64,000 bases of DNA. Source: Marthasterias glacialis. Its lineage: Eukaryota; Echinodermata; Asteroidea; Forcipulatida; Asteriidae. Shown here one piece after another: positions 53,840 to 64,000 of this stretch. How positions within the stretch are numbered: the stretch's first letter is position 1; each line of letters begins with the position of its first letter. A model generated the notes under the pieces. It saw nothing but the letters and a program-made list of their open reading frames with translations. It was not told the DNA's origin and did not search any database. The stretch spans positions 9,410,634-9,474,633 of the forward strand of contig OU452235.1 of the NCBI GenBank assembly GCA_911728455.2, read 5' to 3'. The translations under genes were made by a program, and so were the position numbers.

Positions 53840-54530
53840 TTACTTATTTTATTTTCTTTCAATACGTTTCGTTTTATTTTATTTCGTTCCATTTCATTTC
53901 AGTTCATATCATTTTATGTCATTTTACTTCATATCATTTTTATGTCATTTCACTTCATATCAATTTTATGTCATTTCAGTTCATTTCAATTCACTTCATT
54001 TGTTTTCATTTCATTTAAATAATGACAGTAATAAACAGTTCTAGTAAGCGCATAATACAATGAAGTCTCTACGCGCTTCTGTAATTAAAAAGATGAGTTA
54101 AAAGTTGACCTTTGAATTGTTCTAGCGTGGTGCAGTTTTTTTGGTGGTTGCGGGAAGTGAGTTCCATAGTTTTGGAGCTGCATATTGGAAGGCACATTGA
54201 CCATATGATTTTGTGTGGACTCAATAAGGATTGAGAAGACCCTGAGAACTGGAACGAAGTTTTCGTTATTTTTGTTTTTTTTTATTTTTTTATTTAACTT
54301 CATTTTTAATTTTCTTCATATGATTTTTTTTCGTTAAATTTTATTTCATTTCATTTCATTTTATGTCATTTCATATCATTATTAATTTCAGTTAATTTTT
54401 TCATTTCATTTTACTTCAAATCTTTTCATTTTTTTTCATTTCAATTCATTTTTTAATATTTTCTCATGTCATTTAAATTCATTTCACTTCATTTCATTTC
54501 ATTCCATTGTTATATTTATTATTTTTTAAA
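53840..54530 (+). repeat. TTTCA/TTTCAT low-complexity repeats around a repeat fragment
   Basis: TTTCATTTCA-type pentamer and decamer runs at 53840-54020 and 54310-54510. Between them, 54080-54260 is unique-looking (AGTTCCATAGTTTTGGAGC) and resembles a class of dispersed repeat I recall from echinoderms. No gene. Confidence 0.7.
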
Positions 54531-57471
54531 TATTATTATTTCTTTTCTTTTTTTCATGAACCGTAATTTATTACCAATATAATCTCAATGGTCAACATTA
54601 GCTGAGCACGTTGATTATACTTTTTCATTTACTTTATAAGTAGATTGTCTCCCCTAAAATTCATCAAGTCTGTCTTTCGATAGTGCTGTTGATTGGCGCA
54701 ATACCGCCACATGAGGGCGCAAATCAACACACTTCAAAAACTGCAAATCACTTCAACGTTGGCCCCAGATGAAATTAATTGGAAAACGGCAGAGACTTGA
54801 AACTGATCATACAAAAATTAAAATCATACCAGTCAAGTAGTGTTTCTGACAATTAGCAATAAAGCTGTGGAAATTTAAGCTGCCTTTGTGGCACCCTGCG
54901 TAGTAAAGCTTCAATTTTAATGAAAAGTTTTACGTCATTTCCTGTCACTTTGGTGTCACAGTATTATTTATTGTACACACTTCATAATTATACAAGTTGT
55001 CAAATACAAGTCCTCAACCAATGTTTTTTGTTCTTGAAAAAATGATACTCCAAAGTGGACCTCTTACAGCTTCAAATGCCCCTAGGCATCTTATTCCATT
55101 GACTTTTTTGTATTAGTAAGTGGTCTAGACAAAATAAATGATTACAGTGTGTGGTGACTTATACAACTGAATTAATCAACAGGGTGAATATCTGTTTCAA
55201 TGTCATAATAGGCCTATGTGATTTGCACACTTAGATCTCAAAAGGCTTGCTTTCTTTGACCGAAAGTATTTGTTGTGACTTAACTTTCACGATATCAGTT
55301 AATATTGCAGCTCACTCCAAACGAACTTGCAAAGCAGAACCATTGTTGAATAATGTATAGATACATGTAACATCCTATTTCATTTTTTTTTCTTTTACTG
55401 ATTTCTGAAAATGACACAAGAACATGCAGTTGCATTTTCCTTATTGATTTAAGGCGATATTTTATGATAATTAAGGACAAACAATAGACCAATAACTAAA
55501 ACACAAATGTAGCAAAAAGATGTTGCAAGCTTATGTTTTCGCCTGTTAATTTACTAGTATTTCAAACCCAGTACCATGCCTTTAAACCGGAGAGGAACTG
55601 CGTGAAAAGAAAAGGGCCGCCAAACTCTTCCCGACAAGGTTTAATTATATCCTGTAAACACTTTCTATGACCACAAACCTATCGAGAATGACGCATATAA
55701 ATCCAATAATAATAACAGTGTGCAGACTTCGAAGTTCTCATACAAAGCGATGGCAATACCACTGCGTTATTATGATTGGCTGTTAGTGTGAGACATGCCC
55801 ACATCATCGCCTGAGAGGTGGGACTTACAATCATCATGTGCGCATGTCTGTGCCTACGTGTAGAATTGGCTGGCTTTCAAATCAATTAGTGTTAAAAGGG
55901 ACACAGATCCTGTTTGTCTTTCCTTTTGATGAAGAGAGGTTTCGATTGTCGCGGAAACTGTTAAGATCTGTTTACACCAGAGAAGATTTTAGATAGGAGT
56001 TTTATTACAGAGCCCTGGGGAAAAACAAAAAAACAATCTGATAAAACAATGAATTTCCGTAAATGATGTTATCTATCAAGGAATTACGGAAACAGAAACA
56101 TAGAAACTTCTGGGTTCACGGATGTCCAAACCTGGCGCCCTTTATACATTCTAAACCTATATTTTTCTCAGCTAATGTTTCTCCCGAAATTAATGTTTTA
56201 CACTCTTTTTATTTTTTCATCTCTGTCTTAAAACAATAATGTAGTTCTGTGTTTTTCAGGAAAATTTATTTTATAGTTTTGGGCGGAAGCGCAGCTAGTG
56301 GGCAAGGGGGCATGTGCTCCGGTCGCGGCCAAATCGACCGACTTCATGCTCAAGTAGCCTTCCCCTCAACCAGAGGCCTCCACCACACTCAAACGCTTGC
56401 ACTCCCATGAGATCGGCAGAAAAGAACTGTATGGTTTTTAGCAACAAACAAAAACATAATTCGTAGCCTGTCAGTAAAAGTCTTTAGAAAATGCATAAAC
56501 GCATGATTCACTATATCCACTGATATTCTTAACAGTATCTTGTGTAGATTATAATATAACTAAAAAATAAGGTAGGTAAATCGTTGTTACGGTAGTGCTG
56601 TGTTATTTTTATTTAATTTTGCATGATTTTCGAAACAGTGTTTTTTTCATTCTTTTTAATCCCCAAAAAGGGTTTTTCATGTTAATTTTAAAGCCTACAT
56701 TTTTATGGTTTTATAAAATTTTAAGCCCGTGATTGTTAAAAACGTGATAAAGTTAGTAATGATTTTTGTAAAACATGGTTAAAGTAGTAGAACTGCCGTC
56801 ATGCTTTTTCCTGACAGTTAAAGCGCTATTGCACAGCTGTGAATCTAATTAAAAATGTTTACGGGTTGGGGCAAAGCTGGAAGGTCAGCGTCCCGCCTGA
56901 TGGCCTCAGAAGATTCTTAACTTCTAGTTGATATCTATTAAGAGTTTTCAGAACAAGGAACTAGTGGTTTGAACTACCAACTGTAGGAAATATCAACGTT
57001 ATTTTGTACCGGGTACTACTTGCAATGTTCTGACGTCTCGCATAGAATTCCTTTAGGGCATGATTTGGCGTCCATAACCAGAAATGTTAAAAGTTTCAAA
57101 TAGTTTAAGCCAGACAAATCAAAACATCCACCATGCGAACAAGTAGGTGTCGGATCTTACAAGGGAAAGGACCAAAGCTGTGAGATTTGGATTGAATAGT
57201 TTCCTGGGGAAAACTTTTCAGTCGTCAGACTTATAGTTTCCATTATGAGGGATTTAAGAGGTTTCGGACACACATAATGCCTACAGCTCCAACTGCCAAA
57301 ATAACTTGGATTTGGTGGTTTGAATTATGTTCTGTCGTGATCATTTATAAACACAATATGGGTCGCGACGTGAATTGCATTATCATTATATTTGCACCCG
57401 GTAGATGCGCCCACAGTTTTTATTTGCAACATTTATTATACTAATGTGAGTAACGTGTCTGTTTGTTACGC
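54531..57471. other. Intergenic, no feature recognised
   Basis: Nearly 3 kb, mostly AT-rich, without a long reading frame or repeat that I can place. Confidence 0.45.
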
Positions 57472-57479
57472 AAAAACTC

Positions 57480-57734
57480 CATAGAGTTATATATATAAGA
57501 ACTTGAGGGAGCACTCGCGATGCCACGCACGGAACTCCACTGACTCACCTTGGGCGAAAATCCCTATGGGTCAGTTGCATACAAATGTCCACTTAGAAAA
57601 TGGCTGCTGTGTGAACAGATGAGTAAGCAGTGCAAATGAATGGTCCGCGCCATTTTCTCAATGGACAAAAATGCTCCCTGTCGGGCCGTGTCGCATGGTT
57701 TGTATGCCCTCTAGTTCTTATATATAACTCTATG
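57480..57734. mobile_element. hAT- or P-like MITE, 255 bp
   Basis: Terminal inverted repeats of about 28 bp (CATAGAGTTATATATA...AGAACT at 57480-57507, the complement at 57707-57734) with an 8-bp direct repeat AAAAACTC on each side (57472-57479 and 57735-57742). Eight-base target duplications are typical of hAT and P elements. No coding capacity. Confidence 0.75.
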
Positions 57735-57742
57735 AAAAACTC

Positions 57743-58087
57743 CGAGGTGCAAGCATAGATGTAGCTGGAAATTGTCGTGGGTCGTTCTTTTGGACCCACA
57801 TTCAGGCTAAAGGCACCGAAACCATTCAATAGTGATTTTTGGGGATAATAAATTCCTTGACAGAGGACTTGTCAGACAAAAGAATGCGTGTGTGTTCGCA
57901 TGGGTAGGCACACACACCGTTATGGGGATACAATGGAACAATAGTCCCCACAACGTTTTTCTTTGTCAAACCCTGTCCCTACATGGTAAATCAATAGAAA
58001 AGGGAATAATAGAACAACGATAGGGAGTGCCCACAACCAGATGTTAAAAAGAATACATGTACGTAGATAACAGTGTACTCATACATA
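57743..58087. other. Intergenic
   Basis: No feature recognised. Confidence 0.4.
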
Positions 58088-58640
58088 AAATGGTGATTGT
58101 AGTGTCCGTCGCCGCTTGCGCCGTCAACGGCGCATTGTCGCGTAGTGCCATCGCATTGTTGCGTCGTGCCGTCGCATAGTTGTGTCGTGCCGTCGCATTG
58201 TCGCGTCGTACCGTCGCATTGTCGCATTGTCGCCTGTGTGTTGTTGGTCTTTGTAGCCGCTTACGCCGTGGACGGCGCATAGTCGCGTCGTGCCGTCGCG
58301 ATGTCGCGTCGTGCCGTCGCATTGTCGCCCGGAAGCAGTTTTACTGTATTATTCAGCGTCGTCTGGTCACCAGTTCTACCGACCTGAAAATAAAGCACCA
58401 GTACACCTATCATTAGAAAGGTAGCACACTTCATTGTGTACTTGTTATGCAATAATTCTATATTATTGCTTAACAAGTAGGCCTACACAATGAAAGAAAA
58501 GGTGTGGTACCTAGAGCTGGTGACCAGACAACGCTGAATAATACAGTAAAACTGCTTCCGGGTGACAATGCGACAATGCGACTCTAAGACGCGACAATGC
58601 GACGGCACGACGCGACTATGCGCCGTATTGGAACCGACAA
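58088..58640. mobile_element. Composite foldback element, GC-rich family
   Basis: The left part (58088-58250) repeats the inner end of the 35.1-kb element (ATGGTGATTGTAG, GCTTGCGCCGTCAACGGCGC) and carries GTCGCGTCGTGCCGTCG units. A large inverted repeat is centred at about 58457: 58276-58440 pairs with about 58475-58625 through GCCGTCGCATTGTCG, GGAAGCAGTTTTACTGTA, TCAGCGTCGTCTGGTCACC and CATTGTGTA. Target duplications were not identified. Probably two family members or one rearranged copy. Confidence 0.65.
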
Positions 58641-58753
58641 ATCAGAACCATGTTTCACCAACAATTGCAATCCTCATTCTCGCGAGCGAGTTGAGCTAAA
58701 GCAAGCAACTTCCACAGATTTGATATCCCATCAATCTTGTTTATTTTTCAACA

Positions 58754-59446
58754 ATGTATTCTAAACGGAACCAAGACAAAATAATTAATCACCAGATGCA
58801 AATAGGCACTGCTACTGTTACATCATCTGCAAATGCTCGTAATCTTGGGATCATGTTTGATAGCACCATGTGCATGGAATCCCATGTGAAGAAAATTTGT
58901 CAAGCTGCTTTTTACCATATTAGAAATATTAATGGCATTCGTAAAATCCTCAATAAAAAGTCTGCCTCTATCCTTATACATGTTTTTATTACATCCAGGC
59001 TTGATAATGGAAATTCATTGCTCTGTGGTATTAACAAAAATCTCATCAAAAGACTGCAAAATGTCCAGAACGCTGCTGCTCGTGTATTATCCAAAACACG
59101 TAAACACGATCACATTACACCAGTCTTGAAACAGCTTCACTGGCTTCCAGTCTGTCAAAGAATAAAATTCAAGATCATTTTGCTTGCCTGGAAAGCTATG
59201 AATGATAGAGCTCCTCCCTATCTCAAAGAAATTCTCTCACCATATACGCCAACTCGCAATCTTCGCTCCACAAACCAACTTCTTTTAACTGTCCCTAAAA
59301 CAACCACTTCCAACGGCGATCGTGCCTTTTCTGTAGCTGCACCCACTCTCTGGAACTCTCTTCCATTAAATATCCGATCTACAGAGTCTCTGGACATTTT
59401 CAAAACATTGCTTAAAAGTCACCTGTTCAATATTTTTTACAATTGA
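58754..59446 (+). pseudogene. CR1/L2-like LINE reverse transcriptase, C-terminal fragment
   Basis: A 230-codon open frame covering the end of a CR1/L2-type RT: ARNLGIMFDSTM, IKRLQNVQNAAARVL, LHWLPVCQRIKFKI, FSVAAPTLWNSLPLNI and the end HLFNIFYN. The catalytic palm and the endonuclease are absent, so this is a 5'-truncated insertion, still open and thus fairly young. The 3' UTR ends with GGCGCTTTACAAG and an ATT microsatellite at 59637-59651, a usual L2-type tail. The ATG at 58754 is only the first in the fragment. Confidence 0.85.
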
Positions 59447-59651
59447 CTTTCTGTGTATTATTTTTAACCACTTTTTGCATATGCGTTTATGTCAATCTGT
59501 TTTTTCTTTTCTTTCTTAGCTACATACTTTGTAATCTTTTTTGTTACTCTCTACATTATTTGTTTGTACTTTTTGTTTTCAAGCGCCTCGGAATATGTTA
59601 AGTCATAGATAGATGGCGCTTTACAAGTTTTAATTATTATTATTATTATTT
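59447..59651 (+). repeat. 3' UTR and ATT tail of the CR1/L2-like LINE
   Basis: Short 3' UTR with TAGATGGCGCTTTACAAG followed by about five ATT units. Confidence 0.7.
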
Positions 59652-60787
59652 CTCACACAACAGTAAAGTCCCCCAACACCCTACCATGTTTCCCCTTATT
59701 TTCCACTTATATCACTGTCAGACCCGCAGGAAGCGGTACGACTGGTACAGCCATACATGCACTTTCCAGTATTGTGTGGGTGTTGTTTTCTGAGCAGTTG
59801 CATCTCTAAACTTGCTTGAGCCCACAAATTCCCTAAAATTAAAATTGAATGATATTTGTGGTCGTTATTAGAAGATGTTTGTGCCCAAAGCAACCGATCG
59901 TGTCCTTCAGAACATGTCAAGATTAGCTCCCCTACTCTGCAAGATGGAAATGTGAGTACATAACGAACTTTAAGAGACGCAAGATTGAACCAACCTAATG
60001 GAAATCTCATTTTACCCCCACATCGAGGGAAAAGTGGCCTGGAATCGCCTCACATTGTACCAAAAAGTATCGAGAATCAAATCAAAAATTTGTCGGGGCC
60101 CTTGAGCGGTCCCCCGACCCCACACTGTAAGGGATTATTGTGTGTTTTTTTTTTTGCTTTTCAACCTTTTGATTAACTCATTGTAATCCTCAGTACTGAA
60201 AAAAATTATCTGGATCTTAGCCCCCTCCAAAAAAATAAATAAATAAATAAATACAAATTAATCTTGATCCGTCTATGGTTGTAGATGTTTATTGCTATAT
60301 GGTGGTTGGGAAATATGCATAAAAACAGTTATCCGCAATACCCTATTCAATTCCACCAAAATTTACTTATATGTTGAGCTATATCGATTGATATGATGAT
60401 GCTTGATCTTTGGACCCAGCTGCCATGTAACACCAAGGAAGTGGTCTTGACCTGCCGGCCTTCAATACCTTACTCAGATATTTCATGTTACCTCATACTT
60501 ATTAAATGTTTCCAGTCTGTTTTTCTTGTTAAACACATTTTTCGTCCGTCCTTCTTGTTGTGATGAGGCGCTGTGTTTCTTGCAGAGCAATATATTTTAA
60601 TAGCACTATTAATGGTTGTGATTAAACCAAATGTGTAAAAGTTTTCCCGTCCGAATTGAATGCCTTTTCTGACATTTATGAACAACCTCAATGAACAGAC
60701 TAAACCTTCATAGAATAGTTTTCAACGTTTGGTTGTTATTTATTTCTTTACCTAGCCATTTAGCCGATTAAATCGTTTGATTGATCA
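59652..60787. other. Intergenic
   Basis: No gene recognised. An AAAT microsatellite lies at 60233-60252. Confidence 0.4.
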
Positions 60788-62452
60788 TGTGATAAATGTG
60801 ACTCTGTACCAAGCACAGATCCAATAACAGCTTGAGGCCATTTCCGCCCACAGTTTAAATTTGTAACATCGAGGAAGATGGAGCAGACCTCGAGTTCGCC
60901 CACGTTTGAGGTTCGAGGGCCAAATTTTCAGAACTTGAAATGTAGGTTTAAGTGTCCAAATTGGAGAACCTTGATAGAAAACTTGCTCCGGAGCGAATCC
61001 TCCCCTGTGTAATGGTTCCAATGGTTTTATTTTGAATATTACCCTCAAAAGTGACCAGCACTGTGAACCGAGGTCCCTGAAGATACCATGTTGAAAAGGT
61101 GATGAAGAAAGTTCCGTTTTAGACAAAGAGAAAGCCAAAATTAAGAAGTTACGCCATCAGGTAGGAACTTAAACCCAATCCAAATACAAGGCTCGGGTCT
61201 GGGATGCAAACCTGGTAATAATACCGGAGTCACGCACGAATCTACCAACAATCGAGTGCTTTTTTTTCTTTTTCCTTCCAAATATGAGACCCATTTATGT
61301 AGCACCTCATAAAGGTTTACAAGGAACTGCGTTCCATTCAGTAGCCACTTCAGTAGCGTGTCAAGACTGGGACTTGGCGGGTCAAGAAATACCAGAGCTT
61401 GAGTCTAGTATACTAAAAAGTCGTTCTTGATTCTCAGCCCCCTGAAATAAACTCTGGATCCGCCCATGCCATGGATCTTATCCTCATTGTTTAATTTTCA
61501 CAGTTTGGTTGATGTTTATTTAACTGCCTCAACCTATCCCACCAGGGCCCAATGTTATGGCGTTGCTTACCACGAAATCTTCTCATTATACGATGCCCGT
61601 TAAAACGCCATGTTATGGCGTTGTACCAAGCACAGATCCAAAAAACATTGAGGCCATTTCCGCCCACAGTTTAGCTTGTTGCATCATGAAAGACACAGTA
61701 AACAATCAATCTGCTAATATCAGGTCCCTGGACCAAACTTTCACAAAATGAAATCTAGCTGAGTCTCACTGTCAAAATTGGAGAATCTTGACACAAGTAC
61801 GTTTGGTTCACGATTCCAGACTTGGTATTCTGGAAAAGGTGATGTGCTTACGAGATCTACATAGTGAGTTGATTTTTTGGTGAAAAACATAAGAATTGTT
61901 ACACCGTGGGCTTAACCCCAGAATAATTTTATCAGGGAAAACATTAAAAAAGGGTCATTTGGTAGGACTCCCTCTCCACATAACAGGCATGGTTTTTAAA
62001 AAAATCTTCTGGAAATGTGGCTTATAGCATTTGTTTGGTTTTAGCACTTGAAACTTATTTCGTGAATAACCCTGTCCCCAGGGTTATATTTTTCTTATTA
62101 CTTTTTTGTAATCCTCAAAGTGTGTTATGAATGAATTGATATGTTCCTATTCTCCAAGTGTGTGGCCAAATGTGCCAATTGGCGGCCATCTTGGCGGCCA
62201 TTTTGGATTTCTGACGAAAATCTCAAATCAACATAATTGAGCTTGAGTCTAGTATACTAAAAAGTCGTTCTTGATTCTCAGCCCCCTTAAATAAACTCTG
62301 GATCCGCCCATGCCATGGATCTTATCCTCATTGTTTAATTTTCACAGTTTGGTTGATGTTTATTTAACTGCCTCAACCTATCCCACCAGTGCCCAATGTT
62401 ATGGCGTTGCTTACCACGAAATCTTCTCATTATACGATGCCCGTTAAAACGC
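60788..62452 (+). repeat. Diverged tandem duplication, period about 0.84 kb
   Basis: GTACCAAGCACAGATCCAA plus GAGGCCATTTCCGCCCACAG occurs at about 60808-60855 and 61623-61672. TTGGAGAACCTTGA at 60960 recurs at 61778. The 214-bp segment 61395-61608 recurs at 62239-62452 almost unchanged (offset 844). The unequal divergence suggests repeated exchange or two separate events. No gene inside. Confidence 0.7.
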
Positions 62453-62990
62453 ATGAATCTATGGGCCATAAGTGCAGAATTCTGCCATGAAACTGTATCC
62501 TTAGTCAGATTGTTCAGATCGTTTGATTGATTTGTGGACAAATAGACCTATACATGATTGGTTGTCTGAAAGCTCACTGATGATGAATTTTATACCAGTA
62601 CCAATCCATCAGAGACTTCATCTGAAATGTTGACAAAGAAAATATCAATTGAAGACCAATCGAAACATCAATCAAAATGGTTGTTTGAAGCTTTGTATGG
62701 TGTGGATAATAAGAAGTAACCAATTGTATTGAACATGTGAGTACAACCATATGTAAATCTCTCTTGGGAAGAGTGTTGTCTCAATAAAAAAACAACCTCC
62801 CCAAAACACTGATTTACTTTCTAGTTATTCAGACCTTCATGACAGCTTATAATAGGAACGTGTCTGCATTAGCTTACTGCTGCAAACAAACTGTGGGCGG
62901 AAGTCCCTATCTACCATTGTACATCTTATCCATCCAAGTATGAGAATGAGTCTGCTGACATACATGTACATGCTTTGGACACCTTTTAAA
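62453..62990. other. Intergenic
   Basis: No feature recognised. Confidence 0.4.
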
Positions 62991-63170
62991 TTGTGCATCC
63001 AGATTCCTTCTTGAAAACAGCTACGCCAGCAAAACGCTGCTGCATGTCTCGGCAATTTGACCACATTACTCATACACTCATAAATCTTCACTGACTTCCA
63101 AATTCGTCAAAAAATCCTGTGTTTGTTTGTTCAGCTCATGGGGGTTTGCACCACCCAAGCTATGGCCGCC
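62991..63170 (+). pseudogene. Possible CR1/L2-like LINE relic
   Basis: Short traces on +: QQNAAACLGNL, then LTTLLIHS and TDFQIRQKILCLF, corresponding to the NVQNAAARVL...HWLPVCQRIKFKI part of the 58.7-kb fragment, with stops and shifts. Weak but collinear. Confidence 0.35.
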
Positions 63171-64000
63171 GCACGCGTGCGTCGACGCACACTCACTGTG
63201 AATCATCCATGCTGATTAGTACTGTATGTATGAGCGGCTGACGCGCTATTGTCGCTATAACTGCGGTTGTGTAAACCACCATGGACGAGCTGCTCAGATT
63301 AGTGTTTATGGATCATCTTCTTTTTACCTTATCTTCCATCCTGTTCTGTAGATCTTCTAACAAACTGCTTCTTTCAAAACTAAAGACAAGTTCTTCGTCT
63401 TCCGACGTTTATTATCAATAAACACACTATTTGTTGCTACATGGATGACATTATCACCCCTTGCCTTGAGATTGACCAACATGTACCCTGGGAAATGTAG
63501 ACTTCTGCCTACAGTTATGTTTGCAACATTTCCCAGCATTCTTGCTTACCCTTTCAACAAAGTTTTACTCTCACACAATCATATGAAACGAAACTGAATC
63601 TTGCCCAGATATTTCATATAAACTCATCTTACCCTCAAACTATAGACTCTGTCCGAAACTACCTTCTCACTGTTTTTTGATTGGTTTGAAAATATTAAAA
63701 AGAACTTTCGGTTCAGTCTTTGAAACCATTACAACGACGTAACCATCCACTATGAACAACTGCATAAATTAAAACGAACGTGGAATCTCCAACGATGACT
63801 TAAACCATTTCACCTAATAAATATAAGACTTCGGGATGTGCTCGAGCAGATTAATTTAGTGATTCGTTTAATCTCAATTTTGAGAAGTGCAATCTATAGG
63901 GATCTGCTCTATCTCGAGATTCAACAACGCAATGTATATAGGGATTTGCTCAATCTCGAGATTGAATAGCTCATTCTAGGGCTTGCTCGATCTTGAAATT
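63171..64000. other. Intergenic to window end
   Basis: No gene recognised. A CTCGAGATT/CTCAATTTTGAG motif recurs at about 63840-64000 with loose spacing. Confidence 0.4.

Overview
This is a gene-poor, repeat-rich stretch of a metazoan genome. Evidence for an animal is intron-bearing genes for secreted collagen/C1q proteins, CR1/L2-type LINE relics, tRNA-derived SINEs, a tyrosine-recombinase (Ngaro-type DIRS) retrotransposon and many small palindromic DNA elements. The mix fits a marine invertebrate deuterostome, most likely an echinoderm; this is inference from repeat and family content, not from a species match.

The host genes are a dispersed cluster of four related C1q-domain-containing (C1qDC) loci. 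Two are on the + strand (coding exons 5973-6782 and 25325-26146) and two on the - strand (33436-32660, and a broken copy at 47699-47030). Each intact copy encodes a signal peptide, a C-x-x-C-C cysteine knot, a Gly-X-Y collagen stalk and a C-terminal C1q head in one exon whose ATG directly follows a splice-acceptor AG. Two copies of a matching promoter plus non-coding first exon are visible: TATA box 10114-10120 with exon about 10145-10210 on +, and TATA box 36043-36037 with exon about 36011-35944 on -. They predict a 15.1-kb first intron for the 25-kb gene and a 2.5-kb first intron for the 33-kb gene. The only other possible host exon is a short zinc-finger-like one at 7999-7766 (-).

Region by region: 0-9 kb holds dispersed repeats, two hairpin elements, a TTAA-flanked piggyBac-like non-autonomous element (4152-5094) and the first C1qDC gene. 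10-18.4 kb is the 25-kb gene's promoter followed by a complete 7.8-kb Ngaro-like element (A1, SGNH hydrolase ORF, 28-bp minisatellite, Gag-like, RT-RNase H, tyrosine recombinase, B1, A2, B2) whose split direct repeats look identical. 18.4-25 kb is mostly satellite-like. 26-32 kb carries a second piggyBac-like copy, a LINE relic and two SINEs. 32.6-36.1 kb is the minus-strand C1qDC gene with a foldback element in its intron. 37-64 kb contains LINE relics, further foldback elements (43.2, 45.2/51.7, 58 kb), a mariner-like and a hAT/P-like MITE, the C1qDC pseudogene and a diverged tandem duplication at 60.8-62.5 kb.

The most striking pattern is the repeated use of inverted structures. Three unrelated 21-bp repeat units occur as arrays, two of them inside foldback elements with clear 6-bp target duplications. 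All ORF starts and repeat boundaries were read by eye; no alignment or database search was possible.
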